Positions 34,263 to 43,754 of a stretch of DNA of 64,000 nt are shown here, one piece after another. A program made the position numbers and the translations under genes. Source of the DNA: JBDTVS01 sp040007095 (GTDB lineage Bacteria; Acidobacteriota; Vicinamibacteria; Vicinamibacterales; CAVVIG01); NCBI GenBank assembly GCA_040007095.1, contig JBDTVS010000023.1, forward strand, positions 9,408 to 73,407. The letters run 5' to 3'. The first letter of the stretch is position 1. Each line of letters opens with the position of its first letter. The notes under the pieces are model-generated. The model made no database searches, was not told where the DNA came from, and saw nothing but the letters and a program-made list of their open reading frames with translations.

Positions 34263-35068
34263 TTCACCTGCCTTTTCCACAATTCCCAGGCGCGATCGTA
34301 GTTATTGGGCGCGGCGTACTTCCGCGCCTCCTCAGGGTCGATATACGTGATCTTCCCGCCAAGCGTCATCGCCTGCACCTGGGCTTTGGCGTTGATGTCG
34401 AGATAGATACTCCGTCCGACCACGGTCGGAATCGAGTCGCCGACAATCACCGCGCCGTGTCCCCGCATCAGCACCATCGGCTTGCCCGCGAGCGTTGCCG
34501 CCAGAGCGCGGCCCAGCTTGGCGTCGCCGATCAGCATGTCGGTCATCCCGCCCGCCTCCCGGATTTCGAAGACCGGAACCCCGCCGGCCAGAAACGAACT
34601 CTGGTGGTACACGGGACGCAGCGGCACACGAGTCACGCCGAACGGTAACAAGGACGCGGTATGGCAGTGCACGACGGCGTTGACGTCGCTGCGGGCGCGG
34701 TAGATCTCGCCGTGGATGAAACGCTCGCGGTACGACGTGCGGCCGCGCGCGTCGACGGGGTTTCCGTCGAGGTCGTATTCGATGATGTCGGCTGCGGTGA
34801 CCAGCGCTGGCGCGACCGAGCGCGCAATGAAGAACCGGTCGGCGCCCCGAGGATGTCGCACGCTGATGTGGCCGAACGCGTCCAGAATCTGCTCTTGTGC
34901 CAGGATGTGATTGCCGGCCACCAGGTCGTCGATCAGGGCCGGGTCGGCCACGCCCGCGGAGCCCGGTTGCTGGACGGCGAGCACCCGCGAAGCCCGCCAC
35001 GCGAACAGCGAGGCGGCGCCCAGGCCGCCGACAGTGAGAAAACGCCGGCGCGACAAAGAATCACGCAT
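34259..35068 (-). CDS. Tat-exported class II aldolase/adducin-family protein
   Basis: A 269-residue protein. The N-terminus SRRRFLTVGGLGAASLFAWRAS is a twin-arginine signal, so the folded protein is exported. The remainder is the class II aldolase/adducin fold with likely metal ligands in HISVRHP, the HGEIYRA segment, VVHCHTASLL, and MRGHGAVIVGDS. The family includes L-fuculose-phosphate aldolase and related decarboxylases. A Tat-exported version is unusual and its substrate is unknown. The dppF-like gene ends 16 bases upstream on the same strand. Confidence 0.85.
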   Translation of the reverse strand: MRDSLSRRRFLTVGGLGAASLFAWRASRVLAVQQPGSAGVADPALIDDLVAGNHILAQEQILDAFGHISVRHPRGADRFFIARSVAPALVTAADIIEYDLDGNPVDARGRTSYRERFIHGEIYRARSDVNAVVHCHTASLLPFGVTRVPLRPVYHQSSFLAGGVPVFEIREAGGMTDMLIGDAKLGRALAATLAGKPMVLMRGHGAVIVGDSIPTVVGRSIYLDINAKAQVQAMTLGGKITYIDPEEARKYAAPNNYDRAWELWKRQVK

Positions 35069-35083
35069 GGCTGGTCATTTTAC

Positions 35084-35962
35084 CTAGATCGCGGCCAGGT
35101 GGCCGGCGGCGACTTCGCGTAAGGGTGCATGCGGGTTGACCGTCGCCGGATCGAGGATCAGCCGCGCGCGCGGCGCGTCTGGGTCTGCGACCGGTACCGC
35201 TGAGAGCAACGCTCGAGTGTAGGGGTGCTGGGGCGCAGAGAAGAGCGACGCGGCCGGCGCCATTTCGACGATCCTTCCCAGATACATCACCGCCACCCGG
35301 GTGCAGATGCGCTCCACGAGGCGCAGGTCGTGCGCGATGAACAGATAGGTGAGCTTCAGCTGGTGCTGCAGATCCATCAGGAGGTTGACGACCTGCGCCT
35401 GCACTGAGACGTCCAGGGCGGAGACCGGCTCGTCAAGGACCAGTAGCGAGGGATGCAGCGCGAGCGCGCGGGCCAGCCCGATGCGCTGGCGTTGCCCGCC
35501 GCTGAACTCGTGGGGATATCGCTCGAGCTGCGCGGAATTCAGTCCGACCAGACCGAACAGCTCCGCGACGCGATCGCGGCGCGCGCCACGGTCGCCGAGC
35601 TTGTGAATCACCAGCGGCTCCTCGACGATGTGCCACGCGCGCATTCGCGGGTTGAGCGACGAGTAGGGGTCCTGAAACACGATCTGCATGTCGCGCCGCA
35701 GTTGACGCATGCGCCCCCGCGTCGTCGAGAGCACGTCCTCGCCCCGGAAGCGCACTTCGCCCGCTGTTGCCTCCACCAGTCGCAGGATGCACCGCCCCGT
35801 CGTCGTTTTTCCACTGCCCGACTCGCCGACCAGGCCGAACGTCTCGCCCTCCTCGATGCGAAAGCCCACGTCGTCCACGGCTTTGATGAGAGTGCCGGCG
35901 CGGAAGAGTCCCCCGCCGCGGACGAAGTGCTTGACGAGGTGAGAAACCTCGAGCAATGGCAT
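35084..35962 (-). CDS. Oligopeptide/dipeptide ABC transporter ATPase, DppF/OppF type
   Basis: A 292-residue ATPase. Walker A is GESGSGKTT, the signature is FSGGQRQRIGLARAL, Walker B is LLVLDEPVSALDVS, and the C-terminal oligopeptide-transporter stretch HPYTRALLSAVP is present. It is a little shorter than usual for the family (about 320). Its start overlaps the stop of the DppD-like gene by one base. No permease or binding-protein gene is adjacent. Confidence 0.88.
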   Translation of the reverse strand: MPLLEVSHLVKHFVRGGGLFRAGTLIKAVDDVGFRIEEGETFGLVGESGSGKTTTGRCILRLVEATAGEVRFRGEDVLSTTRGRMRQLRRDMQIVFQDPYSSLNPRMRAWHIVEEPLVIHKLGDRGARRDRVAELFGLVGLNSAQLERYPHEFSGGQRQRIGLARALALHPSLLVLDEPVSALDVSVQAQVVNLLMDLQHQLKLTYLFIAHDLRLVERICTRVAVMYLGRIVEMAPAASLFSAPQHPYTRALLSAVPVADPDAPRARLILDPATVNPHAPLREVAAGHLAAI

Positions 35963-37017
35963 CAGCGGCCGCCGTCGCCTGTCGTCGGATCAGGGATGAA
36001 GGACGCTTCACGGCTGACTTCCGGTAAGTGGTGATTGGGCGTTGTCGATCGTTGACCGACTGGATCGTGCAGATAGCATCGCGCGTGGTGATCCGGGCCC
36101 ACGGTATAGCGGGGAGGCGGCGCATCGGTGCAGCGGGCGAATCGGTCGGGGCAGCGCGGGTGGAAGGCACAACCTGGCGGCAGCGCGCCGAGCATCGGCA
36201 CCGCCCCTTCGATTGCCCGCAGCCGTTCGCCCGCAGCGGAGGTGAGCGATGCGAGCAGCCCGCGGGTATACGGATGCTCCGGATGGTGAAAGATATCCCG
36301 GACCGAGCCCTCTTCAACCACGCGCCCGGCGTACATGACCGCGACGCGGTCGGCGGTTTCGGCGATGATGCCGAAGTCGTGGGTGATGAGGAGCAACGAG
36401 AGGTTGAACGCCGTTTTCATTTCTCGGAGGAGGTCGAGGATCTGCGCTTGAATCGTGACGTCGAGCGCCGTGGTGGGCTCGTCGGCAATGAGCAGCGACG
36501 GTTTGCAGGCGAGAGCCGCCGCCATCAGCACGCGCTGCCGCATGCCGCCGGATAGCTGGTGCGGATAGTCTCGAGCCCGATTCACCGCGTCCGAGACGCC
36601 GACTGCGTGGAGCAGTTCGACGGCGCGAACCTTCGCTTCCCGGCGCGACGCCCGTTTGTGCACGAGCAGCGATTCGGCGATCTGGTCGCCGACGGCAAAA
36701 ACCGGGTTGAGAGCGGTCATCGGCTCCTGGAAGATGAGCGCGATCTCCGCGCCGCGCACCTCGCGCATCTCCCGCTCCGACAAAGTCAGCAATTCGCGAT
36801 CCCGGAACCGAATCGAGCCGCCGGCGATCCGGCCCGGCGGCTGCACGAGGCGCACGATGGAGAGCGCGGTGACCGACTTGCCGCTCCCGGACTCACCGAC
36901 GAGACCGAGAGTCTCTCCGCCGCGGATCTCGAAGCTCACGTCGTCGACCGCCGCGACCGGTCCGCCACGCAGATCGAACACCGTGGTCAGATGATCGACG
37001 GAGAGCAGCGTACTCAC
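35962..37017 (-). CDS. Oligopeptide/dipeptide ABC transporter ATPase, DppD/OppD type
   Basis: A 351-residue ATPase. Walker A is GESGSGKSV, the signature is LSGGMRQRVLMAAAL, Walker B is LLIADEPTTALDVT, and the C-terminal Cys cluster of the family is present in outline (GCAFHPRCPDRFARCTD). I start it at the GTG at 37017, where similarity begins; the longer reading to 37344 runs antisense-like through the mutase end. It pairs with the DppF-like gene downstream; the heterodimer would power a peptide permease encoded elsewhere. Confidence 0.88.
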   Translation of the reverse strand: MSTLLSVDHLTTVFDLRGGPVAAVDDVSFEIRGGETLGLVGESGSGKSVTALSIVRLVQPPGRIAGGSIRFRDRELLTLSEREMREVRGAEIALIFQEPMTALNPVFAVGDQIAESLLVHKRASRREAKVRAVELLHAVGVSDAVNRARDYPHQLSGGMRQRVLMAAALACKPSLLIADEPTTALDVTIQAQILDLLREMKTAFNLSLLLITHDFGIIAETADRVAVMYAGRVVEEGSVRDIFHHPEHPYTRGLLASLTSAAGERLRAIEGAVPMLGALPPGCAFHPRCPDRFARCTDAPPPRYTVGPDHHARCYLHDPVGQRSTTPNHHLPEVSREASFIPDPTTGDGGR

Positions 37018-37066
37018 GGCCGCACCGCCGGCGCGGCGTCGGTCGCCGCCCCGCGACTCCCGGGCC

Positions 37067-38647
37067 TCACCACGTGTTGGTCTCCCTGAATTCGCCGAAA
37101 ACGGCTCGCAGCGTGTCCGAAATTTCGCCGACGGTAGCCCTGACCTCGACGGCAGCGATAATCGGCGGCACGAGGTTGCTGCCGTCGGCCGCCGCCCTCG
37201 ATACCGCTTCGAGCGCGTCCCGACACGTGTCGGCGCTGCGGCTCGCGCGTACGGCGTGGAGGCGCTGGATTTGTTGCTGCTCCACCGCTGGATCGATCTG
37301 GAGAAGCGGGATGCCCGACTGCGCGGGTCCGTGCTCTGCGGCAAAGCGGTTCACGCCCACGACGACCGCCTCGCCCGAATCGACGGCGAGCTGCGCACGG
37401 TAGGCCGACTCCTGAATCTCACGCTGAATCATCCCGTTTTCGATGGCCGTCAGCGTGCCTCCCGCGCGCTCGATCCGATCCAGCAGTTCCCGGGCGCTCT
37501 GTTCGATCTGCGTGGTGGCCGCCTCGATCGCGTAGGAACCGGCGACGGGGTCCACCGTGTTGGCGACACCGCTTTCTGCGGCGATGATCTGCTGGGTGCG
37601 CAGCGCCAGACGTGCCGATTCTTCGGTCGGAAGAGCGAGCGCTTCGTCGCGGCCGTTGCAGTGGAGCGACTGGGTGCCGCCGAGTATCGCGGCGAGCGCC
37701 TGCAAGGCGACGCGCACGATGTTGTTGTCGGGTTGCTGTGCGGTCAAGGTGCTGCCGGCGGTCTGGGTATGGAACCGCATCTGCTGGGCCCGCGGATTCG
37801 TGGCGTGAAAGCGGTCGAGCATGATGCGCGCCCACAACCGGCGGGCGGCGCGGAACTTCGCGATTTCTTCAAGGAAGTTGTTGTGCGCGTTGAAGAAGAA
37901 CGACAGGCGCTCGCCGACTCGATTGACGTCCAGCCCCGACTCGATGGCGGCCTGCACGTAGGCGATGGCGTTGGCGAAGGTAAAGGCGACTTCCTGGACG
38001 GCGGTCGACCCCGCTTCCCGAATGTGATACCCGCTGATCGAAATCGTGTTCCAGTTGGGTAACTCGCGCTCGCAATAGGCGAAGACGTCGGTCACGATCC
38101 GTAACGACGAACGGGGCGGATAGATGTAGGTGCCCCGCGCGATGTATTCCTTGAGAATGTCATTCTGGATGGTGCCGGAAAGCTTCGCCGTCGGCACGCC
38201 CTGGCGCCGGCCCACTGCGATGTAGAGAGAGAGCAGGATCGCGGCGGTGGCATTGATGGTCATCGACGTCGACACGCGCTCGAGCGGAATGCCGTCGAAC
38301 AACGTGGCCATATCCTCGACCGAGTCGATCGCCACTCCCACGCGGCCGACTTCACCGGCTGCCAGCGGATGGTCCGAGTCGTATCCCATCTGCGTCGGCA
38401 GATCGAACGCGACGCTGAGGCCGCTGACACCGTTGGCGAGCAGGTAGCGATAGCGGGCGTTGGACTCCTGCGCAGACCCGAACCCGGCGTACTGACGCAT
38501 CGTCCACAGTCTGCCGCGGTACATCGTTGGCTGAATGCCACGGGTGAAGGGGAATTCGCCCGGAAACCCTAGATCAGTCGCGACGTCCCAGCCGGCCAGA
38601 TCGTCGGCGGTGCGCAGAATCGACGATTCCGGCTGGCGAACAGTCAT
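37067..38647 (-). CDS. Acyl-CoA mutase large subunit (methylmalonyl-CoA mutase family)
   Basis: A 526-residue B12-dependent mutase catalytic chain. Family markers include RGIQPTMYRGRLWTMRQYAGFG, SVAFDLPTQMGYDSDHP, NTISISGYHIREAGS, TAGSTLTAQQPDNN and GTQSLHCNGRDEALALP. The C-terminal cobalamin-binding domain is absent, so a small B12 subunit must be supplied from another locus. Family members isomerise methylmalonyl-, isobutyryl- or ethylmalonyl-CoA; which is meant here is not clear. The ATG at 38647 overlaps the stop of a small upstream ORF (ATGA). Confidence 0.9.
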   Translation of the reverse strand: MTVRQPESSILRTADDLAGWDVATDLGFPGEFPFTRGIQPTMYRGRLWTMRQYAGFGSAQESNARYRYLLANGVSGLSVAFDLPTQMGYDSDHPLAAGEVGRVGVAIDSVEDMATLFDGIPLERVSTSMTINATAAILLSLYIAVGRRQGVPTAKLSGTIQNDILKEYIARGTYIYPPRSSLRIVTDVFAYCERELPNWNTISISGYHIREAGSTAVQEVAFTFANAIAYVQAAIESGLDVNRVGERLSFFFNAHNNFLEEIAKFRAARRLWARIMLDRFHATNPRAQQMRFHTQTAGSTLTAQQPDNNIVRVALQALAAILGGTQSLHCNGRDEALALPTEESARLALRTQQIIAAESGVANTVDPVAGSYAIEAATTQIEQSARELLDRIERAGGTLTAIENGMIQREIQESAYRAQLAVDSGEAVVVGVNRFAAEHGPAQSGIPLLQIDPAVEQQQIQRLHAVRASRSADTCRDALEAVSRAAADGSNLVPPIIAAVEVRATVGEISDTLRAVFGEFRETNTW

Positions 38648-38919
38648 TTGACGGCGACCGGCAGGCGGCGCTGCGCACGGGCTTGAGCATTCACTCGACC
38701 AGGCCGGCCGCAACCGAGCCGTCGTGCCATGTCGAAGCGTTCCGCTTCTGCCGCCGCTCTATCTGTCAACGTCTCGCCGTTGTGCGGGAGGAGCCGGAAG
38801 CGATTGAACAAACGGAGGTTGGCGATGCCGGTCAGCACGTTGTTCTCGGCGATTTGCTTGGCTATCGTGACGCGAGACGGACTCATCATCTCAAATATCC
38901 GCGGCCGCGGCACGGCCAT
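38644..38919 (-). CDS. Small ORF overlapping the mutase start, unknown function
   Basis: About 91 residues, ending in a four-base ATGA overlap with the mutase start, which suggests translational coupling. The middle (VTIAKQIAENNVLTGIANL) is helix-like, and the codons of that part end mostly in G or C like real genes here; the last 25 residues are Arg-rich. I do not recognise the family. Start choice is uncertain: ATG 38919 follows GGCGAGG, and ATGs at 38889 and 38886 are alternatives. It could also be a decayed fragment. Confidence 0.4.
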   Translation of the reverse strand: MAVPRPRIFEMMSPSRVTIAKQIAENNVLTGIANLRLFNRFRLLPHNGETLTDRAAAEAERFDMARRLGCGRPGRVNAQARAQRRLPVAVK

Positions 38920-38959
38920 TACCTCGCCGTTTCGTGTTGACACTTTTCCCTGCAAGTGC

Positions 38960-38988
38960 TTGACAGGGTAGCAACACGGTCTTAAACT
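38960..38988 (+). promoter_or_regulatory. Consensus sigma-70 promoter of the small gene at 39132
   Basis: TTGACA (38960-38965), a 17-base spacer, and TAAACT (38983-38988). Initiation near 38995 would give a leader of about 137 bases before the start at 39132. Confidence 0.65.
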
Positions 38989-39131
38989 CGAATTTCACCA
39001 GATATTTCAAGCAGAATCCGACGAGAAGGTGTTGAGCGCCCGATCTCTATACGTACATCACGCCGAAGGCCGATAGATTCGGATCGGGAGGCGCTCCGGA
39101 CTGTCGCGCGCGGCGCGCGAGGAGGATGGAA

Positions 39132-39434
39132 ATGGACGACGTCGTGAACCGGTTCGCTCGAGAGCTGGCCGACGCGATTGCCGTTGCGGTCGCGGAGAAT
39201 CCTCAGGTCGAAGCGTGCCGTGAGAAGGCGCGTGCAGCGGGTTTCGAAATGAAAGTCACGCTCGAAGCGGTGGTGGGCTTCGCAAGCCGCTCGCAGACGG
39301 CGATCGCGAAGGTTGCGACGCCCGCGCGCGTCGTGTCGTCTCAGAAGCGCACAGCCGGGGTGACCGCCAACGATCGGCGTTTCCTGCGATCGCTGCGAAT
39401 CGCCGCGGATGAGGCGGCGGAATCGGTAGAGTAG
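39132..39434 (+). CDS. Small standalone protein of unknown function
   Basis: A 100-residue, largely helical protein (acidic N-terminal half, basic middle AKVATPARVVSSQKR). No family is recognised. An ATG also occurs at 39126, but AGGAGG (39120-39125) directly abuts it; the ATG at 39132 has proper six-base spacing and is preferred. It has its own consensus promoter (38960-38988) and a strong terminator (39482-39524), so it is expressed alone. The long leader could hold regulation. Function unknown. Confidence 0.7.
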   Translation: MDDVVNRFARELADAIAVAVAENPQVEACREKARAAGFEMKVTLEAVVGFASRSQTAIAKVATPARVVSSQKRTAGVTANDRRFLRSLRIAADEAAESVE

Positions 39435-39481
39435 CGGACCTGGGTTTTAGAGCTCGACAGCCGAACTCATACACAGATACA

Positions 39482-39524
39482 AACGGCCGGCACGCTTGGG
39501 CGTGCCGGCCGTTCGCTTTTTCTT
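39482..39524 (+). terminator. Strong intrinsic terminator
   Basis: AACGGCCGGCACGC (39482-39495), a TTGG loop, and GCGTGCCGGCCGTT (39500-39513) form a perfect 14-bp stem followed by TTTTTCTT (39517-39524). It terminates the small plus-strand gene, and lies just after the end of gpmA on the other strand, where it may act in reverse too. Confidence 0.88.
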
Positions 39525-39528
39525 AGCC

Positions 39529-40278
39529 TTAGGGCTTGGCCTTGGATTGGGCGGCGACGCGGGCCGCAGCGGCCGCGGCGGCCGCTGGATCGCCAAGGTA
39601 GTAGTGGCGCAGCGGTTTCAGGTTGTCGTCGAGCTCATAGACCAGGGGGATGCCGGTGGGAATATTGAGCTCGACAATTTCCGATTCGGGAACCTCATCC
39701 AGTAGTTTCACGAGCGCACGCAGGGTGTTGCCGTGCGCGGCAATGATGACCCTCTTGCCGGCGAGAAGCGATGGCGCGATCGTGGCGTGCCAATACGGCA
39801 GGAACCGCGCGACGGTATCTTTGAGCGATTCAGTTGACGGCAGATCGCCCGGACCGAGCGCCGCGTAGCGGGAATCCCGAGACGGGTGGCGGTCGTCGCC
39901 CGCCTCGAGCGGGGGCGGTGGGATGTCGTAGCTGCGCCGCCAGATCTTGATCTGGGCGTCGCCGTGTTTAGCGGCGGTTTCAGCCTTGTTCAAACCCTGG
40001 AGGGCGCCATAGTGACGCTCGTTGAGCCGCCAGCTCTTTTCGACCGGGATCCACAACTGGTCGAGCACGTCGAGGGCGATCCCGAGCGTCTTGATTGCGC
40101 GACGGAGCACCGACGTGTACGCGAGGTCGAACACGAATCCGCCCTCACGCAGCAGCCGGCCCGCCTCTTTCCCTTCCGCGAGGCCGCGCTCCGAAAGGTC
40201 CACATCGGTCCAACCGGTAAACCGGTTCTCCTGATTCCAGGTGCTCTCGCCGTGACGTAGTAGAACAAGCTTAAGCAT
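39529..40278 (-). CDS. gpmA: 2,3-bisphosphoglycerate-dependent phosphoglycerate mutase
   Basis: A 249-residue enzyme of glycolysis/gluconeogenesis that interconverts 3- and 2-phosphoglycerate. The phosphohistidine motif LRHGESTWNQENRF opens the protein, RRSYDIPPPP is in place, and AHGNTLRALVKLLD holds the second active-site His. The C-terminus has an Ala-rich extension (AAAAAAARVAAQSKAKP). The ATG at 40278 is the family start. Enolase ends ten bases upstream, so the two consecutive glycolytic enzymes share an operon. Confidence 0.95.
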   Translation of the reverse strand: MLKLVLLRHGESTWNQENRFTGWTDVDLSERGLAEGKEAGRLLREGGFVFDLAYTSVLRRAIKTLGIALDVLDQLWIPVEKSWRLNERHYGALQGLNKAETAAKHGDAQIKIWRRSYDIPPPPLEAGDDRHPSRDSRYAALGPGDLPSTESLKDTVARFLPYWHATIAPSLLAGKRVIIAAHGNTLRALVKLLDEVPESEIVELNIPTGIPLVYELDDNLKPLRHYYLGDPAAAAAAAARVAAQSKAKP

Positions 40279-40288
40279 GTCGAGCCTT

Positions 40289-41608
<1,320 letters not shown>

Positions 41609-41649
41609 GGCGGCCTCTTTCACGCTACGGCGACGGGCTTCTTGCCCTG

Positions 41650-41684
41650 ATTTCAGACTTCAGACTTGAGACTTCACACTTCCA
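41650..41684. repeat. Array of five 7-bp ACTTCAG-like units
   Basis: Read on the plus strand: ATTTCAG, ACTTCAG, ACTTGAG, ACTTCAC, ACTTCCA, five head-to-tail heptamers with an ACTT core. The array lies in the gap between eno and the stop codon of glgC. A similar period-7 array occurs at 62289-62316. Confidence 0.65.
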
Positions 41685-41688
41685 ACCG

Positions 41689-42978
41689 CTAACCCCCACC
41701 GCCATTCCGGTCGGCCTCGGCTTCGAGTTGCAGCGCTTCGTCGTCGAGCGGCCCGATGAGGGGCTCGTCTCCGGTCGTCACGACGACGATCCCCGATTCG
41801 GTGACCGTGTGGCGGCGTCGATCTTCCTCGGGGTCGTAACCGATGGAGGCGCCCCGCGGGATGATGACGTCACGATCGATGATCGCCCGGCGAATCCGTG
41901 CATGACGCCCGACGCGCACTCCCGGCATCAAGATGCATTGCTCGATCTGGCAAAAGCTGTGGACGCGGACATTCGGGCAGAGCACGCTGCCCGACACCCG
42001 GCTGCCCGAAATGATGCACCCGGGCGAGATCACCGAATCGAGGGCCTCGCCGCATCGGCGGCCCATGTCGGCGAACACGAACTTCGCCGGCGGCGCCTGC
42101 GGCTGATAGGTGCGCAGCGGCCATTCCGGATCGTACAGGTTGAACTCTGGATTGACGTGGCACAGGTCCATGTTGGCTTCGTAGTAGGCGTCCAGGGTTC
42201 CGATGTCGCGCCAGTACTTCGATGCCTTCTTGTTCTCGTCGTCGAACCGGTGGGCGAACACCGGCGCCGTGTGAATCAGCGCCGGGATGATGTCCTTCCC
42301 GAAGTCGTGCGTGGTCGACCGTGCCGCGTCTTCCTCGAGCGCGCGGGTCAGCACGTCGGTGTCGAAGATGTAGACGCCCATCGACGCGAGCGCGAAATCG
42401 GGCGACCCCGGAATCCCTGTCGGCTGTTTCGGCTTTTCCCGGAAGCCGGTCACCTGCTCGTCTTCGTTGACGGTCACGATGCCGAATCGATTCGCGTCGG
42501 CGACGGGCACCTCGAGGGCGGCGATCGTGACGGCGGCGCGACGTTCCTCGTGGAAGCGCAGCATCCGCGCGTAGTCCATCTTGTACACGTGGTCGCCCGA
42601 CAGGACGATCAGGTGCCGGGGGTCTTCCCTCAGGATCGAATAGAGGTTCTGGTACACGGCGTCAGCGGTCCCCTGGTACCACTTCTCGCCGACCCGCTTT
42701 TGCGGCGGGAGAATTTCGATGAACTCGCCGAGCTCTTCCGACACCACGCTCCAGCCCAGGCGGATATGACGGTTGAGCGAGAGTGATTTGTACTGGGTGG
42801 CGATGAAGATGTGCCTCAGGCCCGAATTGATGCAGTTGCTGAGGACGAAGTCGATGATGCGGTATGGCCCCCCGAAATACACGGCGGGCTTGGCGCGGTC
42901 TTTTGTCAGCGGATGCAGGCGCTCGCCCGCGCCGCCGGCGAGAACGATGACGAGGCTGTCGTCGAGAATCGCCGGCAT
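41689..42978 (-). CDS. glgC: Glucose-1-phosphate adenylyltransferase
   Basis: A 429-residue enzyme that makes ADP-glucose, the committed step of glycogen synthesis. The N-terminal nucleotide-binding motif GGAGERLHPLTKDRAKPAVYFGG is canonical. Further in, WYQGTADAVYQN and SGDHVYKMDY are present, and left-handed beta-helix repeats fill the C-terminal part. It follows the cyclase-family gene by 6 bases. No glycogen synthase gene lies here. Confidence 0.95.
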   Translation of the reverse strand: MPAILDDSLVIVLAGGAGERLHPLTKDRAKPAVYFGGPYRIIDFVLSNCINSGLRHIFIATQYKSLSLNRHIRLGWSVVSEELGEFIEILPPQKRVGEKWYQGTADAVYQNLYSILREDPRHLIVLSGDHVYKMDYARMLRFHEERRAAVTIAALEVPVADANRFGIVTVNEDEQVTGFREKPKQPTGIPGSPDFALASMGVYIFDTDVLTRALEEDAARSTTHDFGKDIIPALIHTAPVFAHRFDDENKKASKYWRDIGTLDAYYEANMDLCHVNPEFNLYDPEWPLRTYQPQAPPAKFVFADMGRRCGEALDSVISPGCIISGSRVSGSVLCPNVRVHSFCQIEQCILMPGVRVGRHARIRRAIIDRDVIIPRGASIGYDPEEDRRRHTVTESGIVVVTTGDEPLIGPLDDEALQLEAEADRNGGGG

Positions 42979-42984
42979 GACCGT

Positions 42985-43611
42985 TCAGCTCTGGCGGAGC
43001 ACGACGCGCGCGGGTGCCCCGTCGGCGCCGACGATCCGCAGCGGGAGGCAGTACATCTCGTACACCCCCGGCTCTACGTCGCGCAGGTTCAATCCCTCGA
43101 TCACGATCGTCCCGCCGCCGAGCAGCACGTGATGGGCCGGCGCGCCCGGCTTCTTGAACTCCTCGACCGACAGGTAGTCGACGCCCAGCACCTTGATGCC
43201 ATGCTCGATCAAATGGCGGGCCCCGGCATCGGTCACGCCGACATACCCCGCTTGGAACTCCGGGGACCCCCAGAACCGCGAATTGTGGGTCTTGATGAGC
43301 AGGCGCAGCTCTTCCGAGAGGTCCATCGACGACAAATCGTCGGGGCCGATTCCCCGCCGCGACGTCACCTCGACGACCCGTGTGCGACCCACGAGCATTT
43401 CGAGCGGCAAGGCATCGACGCCTGCGGCGTTGTCGAAGAAATGCCGCGGCGCGTCCACGTGCGTGCCGGTGTGGGCGCTCATATGAATCGCCGAGACGTT
43501 GGAGCTGTCGCCGCTCGAGATTCGCTTGGTCGGTTCGAGGCTGAACGGGACATTCCCAGGATAGGTCGGCAGGTTCCCGTCGATCGGGACCGAGACATCA
43601 ATCAACTTCAT
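42985..43611 (-). CDS. Cyclase / kynurenine-formamidase-like family protein
   Basis: A 208-residue protein of the cyclase family (Pfam Cyclase). The metal-binding motif HTGTHVDAPRHFF is intact, and the C-terminal beta-rich part (GGGTIVIEGLNLRDVEPG) is typical. Characterised members include arylformamidase KynB and isatin hydrolase; which reaction applies cannot be said. I use the ATG at 43611 because the 17 residues of the longer form lack similarity. It is the first gene before glgC (6-base gap). Confidence 0.85.
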   Translation of the reverse strand: MKLIDVSVPIDGNLPTYPGNVPFSLEPTKRISSGDSSNVSAIHMSAHTGTHVDAPRHFFDNAAGVDALPLEMLVGRTRVVEVTSRRGIGPDDLSSMDLSEELRLLIKTHNSRFWGSPEFQAGYVGVTDAGARHLIEHGIKVLGVDYLSVEEFKKPGAPAHHVLLGGGTIVIEGLNLRDVEPGVYEMYCLPLRIVGADGAPARVVLRQS

Positions 43612-43686
43612 GACGGCAGCACAACTGCAAGGGGAAGTTGATGATAGCACGGTGATCGACACGGCAGAGGTAGTGTGGAGAATCGA

Positions 43687-43716
43687 TTGACTTGACCATT
43701 GAGCGGCGCCTATGAT
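43687..43716 (+). promoter_or_regulatory. Putative promoter of the secreted Lys-rich protein
   Basis: TTGACT (43687-43692), an 18-base spacer, and TATGAT (43711-43716), ending 38 bases before the ATG at 43755. Confidence 0.5.
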
Positions 43717-43754
43717 CAGCCCTTCGTCAACGCCATCGTGGGAGTTTAGGCTTT

